Assembly: GCF_038396675.1 (NCBI RefSeq)
Contig: NC_088924.1
Span: 33,082,501 to 33,146,500, forward strand
Source: Hydra vulgaris
Taxonomy: Eukaryota > Cnidaria > Hydrozoa > Anthoathecata > Hydridae
Reading direction: 5' to 3'
Length of the DNA: 64,000 nucleotides
Positions 47,654 through 60,600 of this stretch are shown here, one piece after another. Position numbers and translations under genes: made by a program. The notes under the pieces are model-generated. The model was not told the origin of the DNA and made no database searches. It worked only from the letters and a program-made list of their open reading frames with translations. Position 1 is the first letter of the stretch. Every line of letters starts with the position of its first letter.

Positions 47654-50600
47654 ATGAGTGGTGGTGTGTATGGTGGTGGTAAGAAAATAATAAAGTTATA
47701 TCATTTAATATTGTTGATTTTTACATTTATTTTCATAGGGGATCTTTTTAAAAAGATCTTATGCGTTATTTTGCATATTGACAATTGCATAATAACAATT
47801 TTGCATAAAATTTTATGCAAAATTGTGAAATAGCCTAATATTAAGGTAAACAATCGTTCTCCTTTTGGAAGGACAGTTCTCCTTTTTCTGTCCTACCTTG
47901 ATCTGTGTCCTCCTACTTGTCTTCCTTTTTGATATCTTTAAGTTTATTTTGATATTTTAAAACTTGTTGCAACGCTGTTTAATATGAGTGATTTCTAACT
48001 AGTTAAGGCCATTTATCCTCTCACTTTAATTCAATTCTCAGCTCACATCAGGATATCACAACTTATAACAAGAACTCACTGTTTATCTCTTATTTTATTG
48101 TTGAGAGTAAATCTGTTAACTAGTATAAAGTGTTGTTTTTTTTTTAATTTTGCAATCCATACTTCTAAAACTTAAAAGTTTTAGAAGTATCATTAGAAGA
48201 TCCACCTTAGATATGGCAACAGTATTCTATACAAGGCCAGATTTGAGATTTGTAGAGATAGAGAATAGAATCCGAAGTAAGAAAGTGACGAGCTTGATAA
48301 AGAGATGCAACCTTAGAAGATGCTAATTTTGCAATGGATTTGATATATAGTTTCCAAGAAAGATCAGAAGTAAGAGTTAATCCTAGAGGGTGAAGGGTAG
48401 ATGACTCATCGAGTACATTACTGTTCATAAATATAGGTAGATCTAAGTTATTGCGGTAACGATTGGCTGAAAACAATTGAGTTTTATCTGAATTAAAGTT
48501 CACCAGCCAGTGTGAGCCCCATGCTGTAGCAGAAGTGAGATCCTTTTCAAGCTCAAATGCCCCCTCCAAGCAATCAGAGAGTGTTTGATCCTTATCATGA
48601 CTAGAGTAAATGGTAGTATCATCAGCAAACAATGCCACCTTAGATGTGAGAATATCTGGAAGATCGTTAATTTAAATTAAAAAGAGTATAGGGCCATGGA
48701 TAGAACCTTGAGGAACACCTGAAGTTACAGAATAAGAAGAAGAGTGCTGTCCATCGAGGACAATTTTTTTACTACGATTGGAAAGGAAGGATTCAATAAT
48801 CTTAAAGATGTTGCCATATACACCATAAGAAGAAAGCTTATGGAGAAGACCAGCATGCCAAGCTTTATCAAAAGCTTTTGAAATGTCAAGAGTGATGGCC
48901 TTAACCTCTCCACCTTTATCTAATGCACGATAAAACCTATCGGTTGTTACTGTTAGCAAATCAGCTGTAGAACGAGAAGATCAAAATCCCTATTGATAGT
49001 CAGAAAGTAAATTATTAGATTTGAGATGAGAAATAAGTGTTTATTAATTAAAGATTCAAAAACCTTGCTTATGATAGGAAGAAGACTAATGGGACAGTAG
49101 TCTTCTTCCTATCATAAAATAAATTAGACGAATCAGATCGCTCTCCAAAATTAATGAAAAAATTTCATAACACTCAATTTTCATGTTCTAGGACAAAATG
49201 AGAAGCTATTGCTAAATCTGTATTTAAAAATTACTGTGATAAAGTACTTGCAGAAGACCTAAAAAATGCAAGATTTGTAACAATTTTATCTGATACCTTA
49301 AATCACAATGAAACAAATTGTATCCAATACTAGTTAGGTATTTTAACGTTGCCAAGGGCATTCAAGAAAATATTTTAAATTTAGAATCTATTGATGGTGA
49401 AACTCCTGACGTTTTGTCACAACATCTTTACAGGGTTATAATTAAAATTAATTTGAAATCTACAGTTGTTGCACTAAAAGCTGGAGTCTTATTTCAATAA
49501 TAAATTATCATAGATATTTATGTATTTTGTACACAATCAGACAACTTTATTTCACAAAACAATAATAATATTAATAAAATATGATAATATTAATAAAATG
49601 TAGCAGTTGAAAAAGTTTTTTTAATTGGTAATGATTTCTGGACTAGTGAAAAATCAAGATTAAATATTCATACTCAGCAGCACTCAATGTAAAGTTTGAA
49701 ACACATATCTTACTCTGAAATTTCTATTATATATTGAAATATATATATTGTTAGAAAATGACATATTGACAAAAAGTATCTACTAAATAATTAAATACTA
49801 ATTTAACTAAATATTTAATTTTAAATAATTTTTAACTTTAAAACAACTTAATAAAAAGGAATGGTAGCATGATAAGCATATTTTTATTTTAATAAAGTAT
49901 TCAATTTATTCACATAGTAATTTTTCAAAAATTTTTGTCCTCTTTTTCATTGAAAAAAAAAAGGTCAACTTACTAATATGAAATAGTTTTATGCTAAATA
50001 AAGTAAGAATTTAAAATTAAATCCTCTATTTTAGATTAAAGACTATAAAATTTATGCATTCTGTTATCTAGATGTCATTTTTAAATAGAAATTTTTAATC
50101 ATTTGTTTTAAAAAATAATTGAATAAGAATCAATTTATGATCACATCATAACCATACAATATCTTTCTTGCAGGCTTAACTTCGATTTATATTTAAAAAT
50201 ACAACTTCTTTTTTCAACAAATTTTTAGGAGCCTATTTAAAACTTTTTTATAAGATTTTAAATATAATTTTTCAAACAGAGTAATTATTATGCTCATTAT
50301 CTCTAGTAATTCGTATTAACGTTGGAAATTTGGAAATATAAAGGAAACAATTTCAAGCAGGCATCAAATGTGTTAAATACATTTATAAAAGAAACCATAC
50401 TATGGTTTTGTTCAATTTCTTCCGTCATTACAAAATTTATTAATCAAATAATATATTTTACAAATAAATAGCAATTTATTTTCTCATTTTCTTTTTATAT
50501 AAGTATTCTTTTTCCTTTTATATAAGTAAAATGTCAAATAATGCAAAAACATTTTTAAAAGCGAAAAGACGTGAAAATAAATAAACATAAAAAAAAATTA

Positions 50601-53600
50601 ACAAAATTTCTCATAGTTCTAGCGTATGTATTAGCTTATTAGCTTCTTAATTATACGGAAAAAATTGCAAAACTTTCAATTGTTGTTAAATTGTTATGAA
50701 ATATGCTTATAATATTTTTTTAAATTTTCTTTATTAATAAATTTTTAAATTTTTCTAGTTTGTTTAATTAACATTTGATATTTAATTTTTTTTCCATTTT
50801 TTAGTATTCGTTTTTCTCAGTATACAAGTTTAGCTTTTTGCCACAAATTATTGAATCGCTTTAAAAGTTAAAAGAAGCAAACTGCCGTGGTCAGTGTATC
50901 TAAAAAAATTACTTTAAATGTGGATGGACAACGTGTGCAACGACAAACAATGGTTGCACGTGCAGGCTTGGACAGGAATGGCGTGTGATCAAATGCTATG
51001 ACCACGCAAACCTTTTTTTTTGTTGACAACTTGACCACAACTGTTTAGATTTTTGATGATTTAAGCATTTAAGAAATGCGCTGAAAAAAGAAATGCTAAG
51101 CTAAACTTAAACTAGGAAAAAAACCAAATATATAAAGAAAAAAAACAATTCCTTACAAAAAGAAAATATATAAACTTTAAAATAAAACTCAAGAAACCCA
51201 AACTCAAGTTTTTGTTATGTTTTTAATTGTGTTTAAAATAAATTACTTTATATCTTATCTTTAAAAAAATATTATTAAAGTTACGCAAAAAGTTTTTACA
51301 AATTACTTTTAATGATTGTTTAATAAATGGATGAGTTTCATTTAAATTATTGAAAAGAAAAAATAATTTTTTTTTAATTGTATAGACATTGTTTCCAAAA
51401 AGTTGGAAAAAAAAGTTGTTTAAAAAAATAACGTAGTCTTTTTAATATAGTAATCATTTCATGCTCTGATTAGTTATATTAAAAAAAAAATCTTTAAACA
51501 ATTTTTTTTAAACAGAGGAACAAAAAAATAATAATAAAGTTTTAATCGGAAGATTAAATTCAACTTATTCATAATTAAAAGTTAAACTTAAAAAAAATTA
51601 TCTTTTAAAAGATTTTTAAAAAGACATGGAAAAATAGTTTCAAACTTGTAAATATATCATAAAAATTACATGCCTACATAAAAAATTTAAATACAACTTT
51701 TTTTGTTAATTTACACAAAATGCGTTTATTTTAAGCAATCATTAGAATTAATTTTGTATTTTATTTAAAGCCTTTGCGTAAAATAAAAACTTTAGAAAAG
51801 ATCGACGATTAAAAGTTATTCATAACATAATGATTTTTTTATTGCATTTAAGTTGTTAAAATATCAAAACAACCGTGGTCAAGTTGTAAAGAAAAAAATA
51901 TAAGTGCGATCAGTTACAGTGTGCGATCATACGCCATTCCTGTTGAAACCTGACATGCTACCTTAGAAGGCTTGCAGAAGACCTTGAGGACCTCAAGATT
52001 ATTAGTAGCTCAAGTTCTGGGGTACCTCAATTTGAGCTACCCCAGAAGTTTCTGGAAATGTAAAGAGTGTTGGCTTTCAAGGATGACTTTTATACTGTGG
52101 TTAGCAAGAAATGCATAATAATTAAATAAATTAAATATAATGTATAAAAAGAGATATAATGTAACTAGATAGAAGACTGATCGGACAATAGTTCGAAGGT
52201 TCAAAGTTTTCTCCAGAGTTTTAAAAAATTAAAATCACAGATACCGTTTTCCAGCAGGCAGGAAATGAAGACTTAGTCAAGCACTTATTAAGTAGTTTAA
52301 AGGAAGTCAAAAAGAGTTCTGGAAAACACCTTTGTAAGACTATGACAGGAATGTTGTCTGGATCACAAGCTGTAAAAGAGTTTAATTGAGAAATGACTTT
52401 AGTAATGAAGTCAGAGTGATTTGGATGTCTAACAATGGGTTAGCTTGTTTAACTGGAATGACAGGAAGAGTGTGGCTAATAGATTCCAATATATAGAAAA
52501 GTCCAATTTGAGGAAAAGTTTTTTGTAAATAGTTCTGGCTTATCCATGGGAGAGGTAATAGTCAAATGAATTTGAAATGGAATCTTAGACTTTCATTTGT
52601 TAATGACATTGTTGAAGATTTTTCAAAAGTCTGATTTCTTGAAATAATAGAGATTTGTTTTCAAGAAATTCATTCTTATGATGAAAAAATGATTAGATAT
52701 TTTTTCTTACCAGCTGCATAAGAAGGTGAAAACTGTGGAGTATTATAAGGTTTTACTTAAAACCTAAGAATTAGGTTTTAAGTCAAACCTTATTCGAAGA
52801 TTCCAGTCAGTTTTAAAGTAGTAGTAAAAAAAAGTGAATAAATGAATGGAAGTAGTACAAAATAAAAAATTTAGAGAGACCATTTCATGTCTGGAATCAC
52901 CTATATAGAGATTATTGGATGGTCAGAACCACCTAAGGGACAACAAGAAGAAACTGAACATAAGCTAGGGTTAGAGACAAGACACAAATCAAGGAGCAAA
53001 AGTTAGTGATTAGGGTTGTCTGGAAAATGAGTTACAACTTTACCTATCTGAATTAAAGATCAAGAAATACAGAAGTTATGAGCGAGTGTCAGCAGGGTCA
53101 ATGGTGTCAAAGCCAAGCCATTCAGTATAATGAGCATTCAAGTCACCAATAACAATATTTGCTGAGGGATAAGAAGAAAGGGCTTTGTCAATTTGTTCAG
53201 AAATTACATCTAAAAAAGAACGATAAAAAATAAAGAGAAACTTGATTGAGTGAAGAGGTGATAAGCGAAAGTAAGAATGGTTAGAGGATTTAAACCTAAT
53301 TTGTTTACAAATAGATGAATTGATGCATAAGTTAAAATTGTTTTAAAATTGTATTTCTGTTATTCGATTTCTATTTTCTGTTTTATTCACTTTCTGTATA
53401 TATTCTGTTATTATATCTTTATTTATACATTCCATTATTATATTTTTGTATATATTCTGTTTCAAGTGTATTCTGTTAAATATATATTCTGTTGCTATTT
53501 TCTATTATTCCATTATTATATTACCATTTTCATTTTATTTCAAAAGTGTTATAATCTTTTCAGTTTTTAAAAAATCACTTTTTTATAACTTATAAAAAAA

Positions 53601-56600
53601 AAGTTGCTTTAACTTGATCTTGAGTCTAGAGGGAAATATTGTAATGACCATTACCTCCCATCCTCCTCCAAATATTATATAGCTAATCTTTTTTTTTTAC
53701 AAAAAAATTTGTAAATAAAATTAGAATTAACCAAACTATTTTCTTGGTGGTCTCCGGAGAGCTCAGTGATAGGTAAACTTTATAAGCTCAGATTATCTTA
53801 ACAGTGTATATATGGTGGTACTCTAAATACTTTATATTTTACAGTAGCTTTATTTTTCATACAAAATAAAATTGTTTTTAAAAAGTAGACAAAGGCTGTT
53901 GTCCAAAAAACATTTGTACCTTCTGCAAATCAAATTTTTGTGCATTGAACAGAGAAAAAATAAAAGATTTAAAAACCTTAAGAAGCAATTTTCTTCAACA
54001 GCCGTAATTATTATTACTTATATCACTATAATATTCTTGTATTTTGCCACTACACCCTTACTGACACTTACATGTTATATTTATTGTCTGTCTATTGATT
54101 TTTCTGGTAATTCCATTCTCTACCATTATAAACTTCTAAAAACTTTAAGGGGTAAACAGATTCTATCTGTTGACCAGCCTCGCACCCCTTCTTCATCTAT
54201 TAGGCTGGCGCAGATGTATTTTTAATACATTGTTTCCAGTTTAGGATGTTGAATGCTGGATCTTCTTGACTCATTGCATGGGTTTGCTTGTGTCACTGTT
54301 TTTATGACTAGGCAACTCATTCTATTATCTCCTAATGAGGGTACAGCTCTAAAACTCAGTTTTATGGTTCTGAGGCCGGCTGGTAGTCAGGTTTCCCGAA
54401 CTCTGTGGTAGCTCTCAGAGAGGCTGATTCCATCAACAGCTGAAAAATATCAAAGTATTAACAGTGCCATGTTGCGCATGGATGGTGTCCCTGTTTGTAC
54501 TTTTGGTGTGCATTGCGGAGGCCACATTTGGAGCCCTTTGTTACGGCTTAGGGTTTATTAGTAGTAATGAGGCAATTGCTTGGGCTATTAAACGGTGTTC
54601 TGAGTACTATCTATGCTTTGAGTCAAGTTCTTCAATCTAATTTAAAAATGAATAAAGTACCAAAAACTATAAAACACAAAAAACCATCATCATCACCAAG
54701 TTCTCTAAACCTATCATTCACTAATATTCGTGGTCTTCGAAGTAACTTTTCTTCTGTTGAGTCTTATCTCTTGCAAAGTTCTCCAGACCTACTTGCTCTT
54801 TGTGAGACTAATTTGAGTTCGGCTGTCTCATCTTGTGATCTTAGTGTTGATGGTTATCTTCCTCTGATTCGTAAAGACTCCAATAGTCACATGCTTGGCC
54901 TGGGCATTTACATTCGTAAGAATTCACCTGTTTGTCGTGAAACTAGGTTTGAATCCACAGACTATTCTTTCATGTGCTTTCGTTTAGCACCACTTCACTC
55001 TATTGCCTTTCTCTTTGTTCTATATCGCTCTCCTTCATCTCAAGACTGCACTCTTTTTGATGTTATTTCTGATCATATTGACCAAGCCCTCTCTCTCTTT
55101 ATCCATCAGCTAATATAGTTGTTGTCGGTGACTTTAATGCTCACCACTCTGAATGGCTTGGCTCTAGTATCAGTGACTCTGCAGGCATTAAAGCCCACAA
55201 CTTTTGCCTTTCTCAATCCCTAACTCAAATAGTCAACTTTCCAACTCGCTTTCCTGACAACCCTAATCATTTACCTTCTCTACTCGACTTATGTCTTGTT
55301 TCTGATCCTAGTCAGTGCTCAGTTTCTCCGCATTCACCCTTAGGTTCTTCTGATCACAGTTTGATCTCTCTAAAACTAATATCTCATTCTCCTTCATCAC
55401 CTGAACCCCCCTATTACCGAACCTCTTTCAACTACAGTAAAGCTGACTGGGATTCTTTCCGTGACTTTCTTCGTGATGGCCCTTGGGTAGAAATCTTTCA
55501 ACTTCCTGTCGACAAATGTGCTTCTTACATAACTTCGTGGATTCAGGCTGGCATGGAATCTTTTATTCCCTCTCGACGATTCCAGGTCAAGTCTCACTCT
55601 CCTCCATGGTTTTCCTCGCACTGTGCTGCTGCGATTGCCAATCGAAACCATTACTTCCATATTTATCAGCAAAACTATTCTCCAGAAAACAGGCGTCTGT
55701 TTATTACTGCTCGAAACAACTGTAAAAAGGTTTTGTCTAACGCCAAAACCCGCTATTCTCAGGTCATGAAATCTCGTATCTCATCTCAAAAATTAGGCTC
55801 TCGTGACTTCTGGAGAATCTTTAATAATATCAATAATAAGGGCAAATCTATAATTCCACCTCTCTTGTATGGTTCAGACTTTGTCACCTCACCTAAAGAC
55901 AAAGCTGAATTGTTTGCTAAAAACTTTTCATCAATATCATCTCTTGATTCCACTAATTGCGTTCTACCTGATATTGCCAACAAACAGGTTGATCCTTTGC
56001 TTGACATTCATATCACTCCAGCATCTGTATCTAAAGTGATTTCCTGCCTAGATTCTTCTACAGCTTGTGGCCCGGACAACATACCTGTTATTGTTTTGCA
56101 GAAGTGTTCTCTGGAGCTGTCGTCTATACTCTCAAAACTATTCAACAAGTGCTTATCAGAGTCTTGTTTTCCAGCCTGCTGGAAAGCCGCATCTGTTATC
56201 CCTATCTTCAAAAATTCTGGGGAGCGATCTGATTCGTCTAACTACCGTCCCATAAGTCTTCTTCCTATCATAAGCAAGGTTTTTGAATCTTTAATTAACA
56301 AACACTTAATTTCTCATCTTGAATCTAATAACTTACTTTCTGACCATCAATATGGATTTCGATCTTCTCATTCTACAGCTGATTTGCTAACAGTAATAAC
56401 TGACAGGTTTTATCGTGCATTAGATGAAGGTGGAGAGGTTAAGGCCATCGCTCTTGACATTTCAAAAGCTTTTGATAAAGTTTGGCATGCTGGTCTTCTC
56501 CATAAGCTTTCTTCTTATGGTGTATCCGGCAACATCTTTAAAATCATTGAATCCTTCCTTTCCAATCGTAGCATAAAAGTTGTCCTCGATGGACAACACT

Positions 56601-57605
56601 CTTCTTCTTATTCTGTAACTTCAGGGGTTCCTCAAGGTTCTATCCTTGGCCCTATACTCTTTTTAATTTACATTAACGATCTTCCAGATATTCTCACATC
56701 TAAGGTGGCATTGTTTGCTGATGATACTACCATTTATTCTTGTCGTGATAAGAAACCATCACCCTCTGATTGCTTGGAGGGGGCATTTGAACTTGAAAAG
56801 GATCTCACTTCTGCTACAGCATGGGGCTCACAGTGGCTGGTGAACTTTAATTCAGATAAAACCCAATTTTTTTCAGCCAATCGTTATCGCAATAATTTAG
56901 ATCTTCCTATATTTATGAACGGTGATGTACTCGATGAGTCACCTACTCTTCATCTTCTAGGATTAACTCTTACTTCCAATCTTTCTTGGAAACCATATAT
57001 CAAAACAGTTGCAAAATTAGCATCTGCTAAGGTTGCATCTTTTTATTGAGCTCGTCACTTTCTTACTTCGGATTCTATTCTCTATCTCTATAAATCTCAA
57101 ATCCGGCCTTGTATGGAATACTGTTGCCATATCTGGGGCGGATCTTCTAATGATGCCCTTTCTCTTTTAGACAAGGTGCAAAAACGCATTGTAAACATAG
57201 TTGGACCTGCTCTTGCAGCCAACCTCCAACCATTATCACATCGTCGTAATGTTGCTTCTCTTTCTCTTTTCTACAAATACTATAATGGGCACTGCTCTAA
57301 AGAGCTAGCGTCTCTTGCGCCATCTACTAAAATTCATTCTCGTGTTACTCGTCATTCAATTAAGTGTCATCCTTTTTCTGTGACTGTTCCTAAGTGCTCC
57401 AAAAGCGCTTATTCGTCTAGTTTTTTTCCTCGAACATCAGTTCTTTGGAATTCGCTTCCTTCATCTTGCTTTCCTGATTCATATAATTTGCAATCTTTTA
57501 AGTCGTCCGTCAATCGTTATCTTGCTCTACAATCTTCATCTTTTCTCTTACAGTAACTTCCAACTTTAATTAGTGGCTGCTTGCAGCCTTGTTGGAAGCG
57601 AAGAT

Positions 57606-57641
<36 letters not shown>

Positions 57642-60600
57642 AGATTTCCAGTTCCAGATTTTACTTTTAATTGATCTAATATTTTTAGTAATTGTTTTTA
57701 TATTAGTTATGCTATATCTTGTATATTAGGTGTCAGCACCTGCAAATTAACCTAGTTATTTTGCAATTAAAATAGGCTGGGGTTGAAAACAGTAAAGGAT
57801 TTAAAAATTAGGAAATTTTATGTAATTAATTGTAGGTAGTAACCAGGGTCTCAATTTGTTAATTTTCCTTTAGTGTGCTGAAAAAATTAATGTTAACAAT
57901 TTTTTTATAGATGAAGTTGGTGCAGTTGTATTTGATGTAGGTTCATATTCTACAAGAGTTGGATACGCTGGTGAGGATTCGCCTAAGGTATTCATTATTA
58001 CAAATGTTTTGCGTATTTAAATTTTTTAAATTAACTAAATATAAATCAACTAAATAGTTACACCAACAAATTGGGTGGCTGAAAACAGAATATCTAAGCT
58101 TCTTGAACTGAGAGATGTACCGAGAAAAGGTCTTGAACTAAGAGATGTACCGAGAAAAGGTCTATCTATTTAGGAAATTTATTTAGGCTTCTTAAAAATA
58201 ACTGAGGTATATCATTATATCGTACTAGTGCTTTGTGTACATAGGTTACAAATTTTCTCTGCTGAAGTTTACATTTTGTGCATTTGTTTTAGTTATAAAA
58301 ATGTACTATAACTTGATTTAGTCTCTCTCTGATCTTAAAGGGATAAGGTTGGTAAAAAGTTCAGGCTACCAAATGTATCAAAGAAACTAATTAGGAACAG
58401 AAACAAAAGATTAAATAAATAAAACAAATTCCTATACTAATAAAATCTTAAATAAATAAAATGTTGCATCAAAAAGAAAAGATTCCCAAAAAAAGCTCAC
58501 CGATTCAAGCAGAAAAAGAATCTAACAAGAAAGAAATTAATCAGTGGGATATAATTCGAATCAAGAAACTTCACCTAAAAATTTTAAGGCTGCAAATAAA
58601 ATATTCTCAGAAAGTAGTTCAAATAGCATCAAGTAAAAAACTTTGCCATGTAATTATTTTTCCCCATTAAATAGAATTGTGTCATCTACACAGCACTAGC
58701 CTCTCATTGATTTCAATATTTTGATCAAATCTAATTGCTTTACTCCTAAAATTGCTAATTTAGCAAAAAAACTTGCAGAGTTTTTGATAAAAACTTTCAT
58801 CAGTTATTGAAGTATCAAAAGTATATTTTTAAATAGAAAAAAAAAATTCTACTCTGGTTGTGTTCATTCTGAACCAGATGGTAATTCATTCAAGTGTTTT
58901 CATTGAAGTGCTCATTCTGAACCAGATGGTAGCTATCTTACCATAGCACAACTTTAACAGGTTCAAACAAACCAGACAAAGAATCTGCTATAAGGCTTTT
59001 AATCTAGTGGTGCGCGGTTAAAAAATATATGGTTAAATTTAAAATTTTCGGTCAAAAAACTTAGTATGTTGCTGCATGTTCTTCATAAAAAAATTTGATT
59101 CTTGATTTTATTTTTATTATTTTTATTTTCTTGTCAAAATTTTTCTTAAGACCATAAAGAAGTGGTTTTCCAAGCTTAACTCGGCATAGCTACCAACTCC
59201 AAGGGATGGTAATGTTTGACAAAATTGCCATTAGTATTAGAAGCAAAATTTAGTACTAAGTATTGTTTAAATAAAAAAGGGTGGTCCTGCATATAAAGTG
59301 GCCCTAGTTGCACATGTTTCTCTTCCAATTTTGCTTTAAAACAAGTTTAGCAGTAAGTTACATACAGCATCAAGCATTTTGGCTAATGTTTAATTTCAAA
59401 AAAAAAATGTTAATGGTAACCTGCTTAACAATAAAATAAATACAGATATTGGTTGAGAGGTAAATTTTTTTGATTTCAAACTAGATAAGTATTTTAAAAT
59501 GTTTTGAAACCATAACAAATGTGTAAAGGTTTGCACTTTTTGTTTTTGAAGTTGCACCCATGTTTTCAAAAATAAACTATATCTTTTCAAGATTTGTTTG
59601 AGGCTGGTTTTCAAATATTAGTTTCAAATATTTTTCGAAGTGTTATCGATATCTGAAAAAATCCTTATTTTATCAGATATCAGGGGGTCAAGGCCAAGTT
59701 TAAAAGCGTTATGTGACTTCTTAACTTTTATTAATGCTTCTTGTTTGTCTTATTATCCTTTAATTTATTTTCTAAAAGTTTTTTGTTATTTTTATCATGA
59801 CAGGGTGATATTTCAACATCAATTGGTGTAATTAGTGAGTCAGATGAAGCAATGGAAATAGGTAAATAAATAGTTTTATTATAAATCTTTTTTATTTATC
59901 TCATTTATTATTTTGTTCTATTAGTTTATTTCAATCGAATACTTTGCTAATAAAATTGAGTTATAGAACTGTTTACAACATTTATATAATGAAGTGTACA
60001 TATCAAGTATTTACACAATTAAAGTGCACATTTATATACTTATAAATGCACATTTATATACTTATAAATGCACATTTATATACTTATAAATGCACATTTA
60101 TATACTTATAAATGCACATTTATTTATGCATTAAAAGTACAATACATATTGTTCTTAGGAGAGAATATTTTTATAAAGTGTTTGTTTTAAATTAAAACAT
60201 TAAATTTTGTTTTTTACGTAATAAAAACATTTTTCCTAAGATAATAAGAAACCTGCGAAGCGTTATCATTTTGATCCTCAGCATATGTATCCGATTAGTA
60301 ATAAAGAGATAGTCAATCCATTGAAAGATGGTATGATTGAAGATTGGGATCTGTTTGAACATTTACTTAATCACATATACAAAGAGCACATACGTGATGA
60401 TTCTTCTGCTCATCCTGTACTTATGTCAGAAGCTTCAGTAAGTTTAAATATCAACACTTATTTTCTATACAGCATTGTAAATACAACGTTTTAACCGACA
60501 ACTTGAGTAAGAATTATTGGATAAAGTATTCAATTTTAGTTTATGTTTTAGTAAAATTTTAAATGGTGATATAAAATAGTTTTATGTGCAATTTTTTTAG

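Noticed and set aside
53349..54225. Frames upstream of the sense LINE as a LINE ORF1
   Set aside because: No zinc knuckle, RRM or coiled coil is visible. Treated as intron DNA and 5-prime UTR.
58461..58670. Lys-rich 69-codon frame in ACTL6A intron 2
   Set aside because: AT-rich composition artefact; no motif and wholly intronic.
60021..60124. CRISPR-like array
   Set aside because: Head-to-tail tandem copies without unique spacers, in an animal gene intron.
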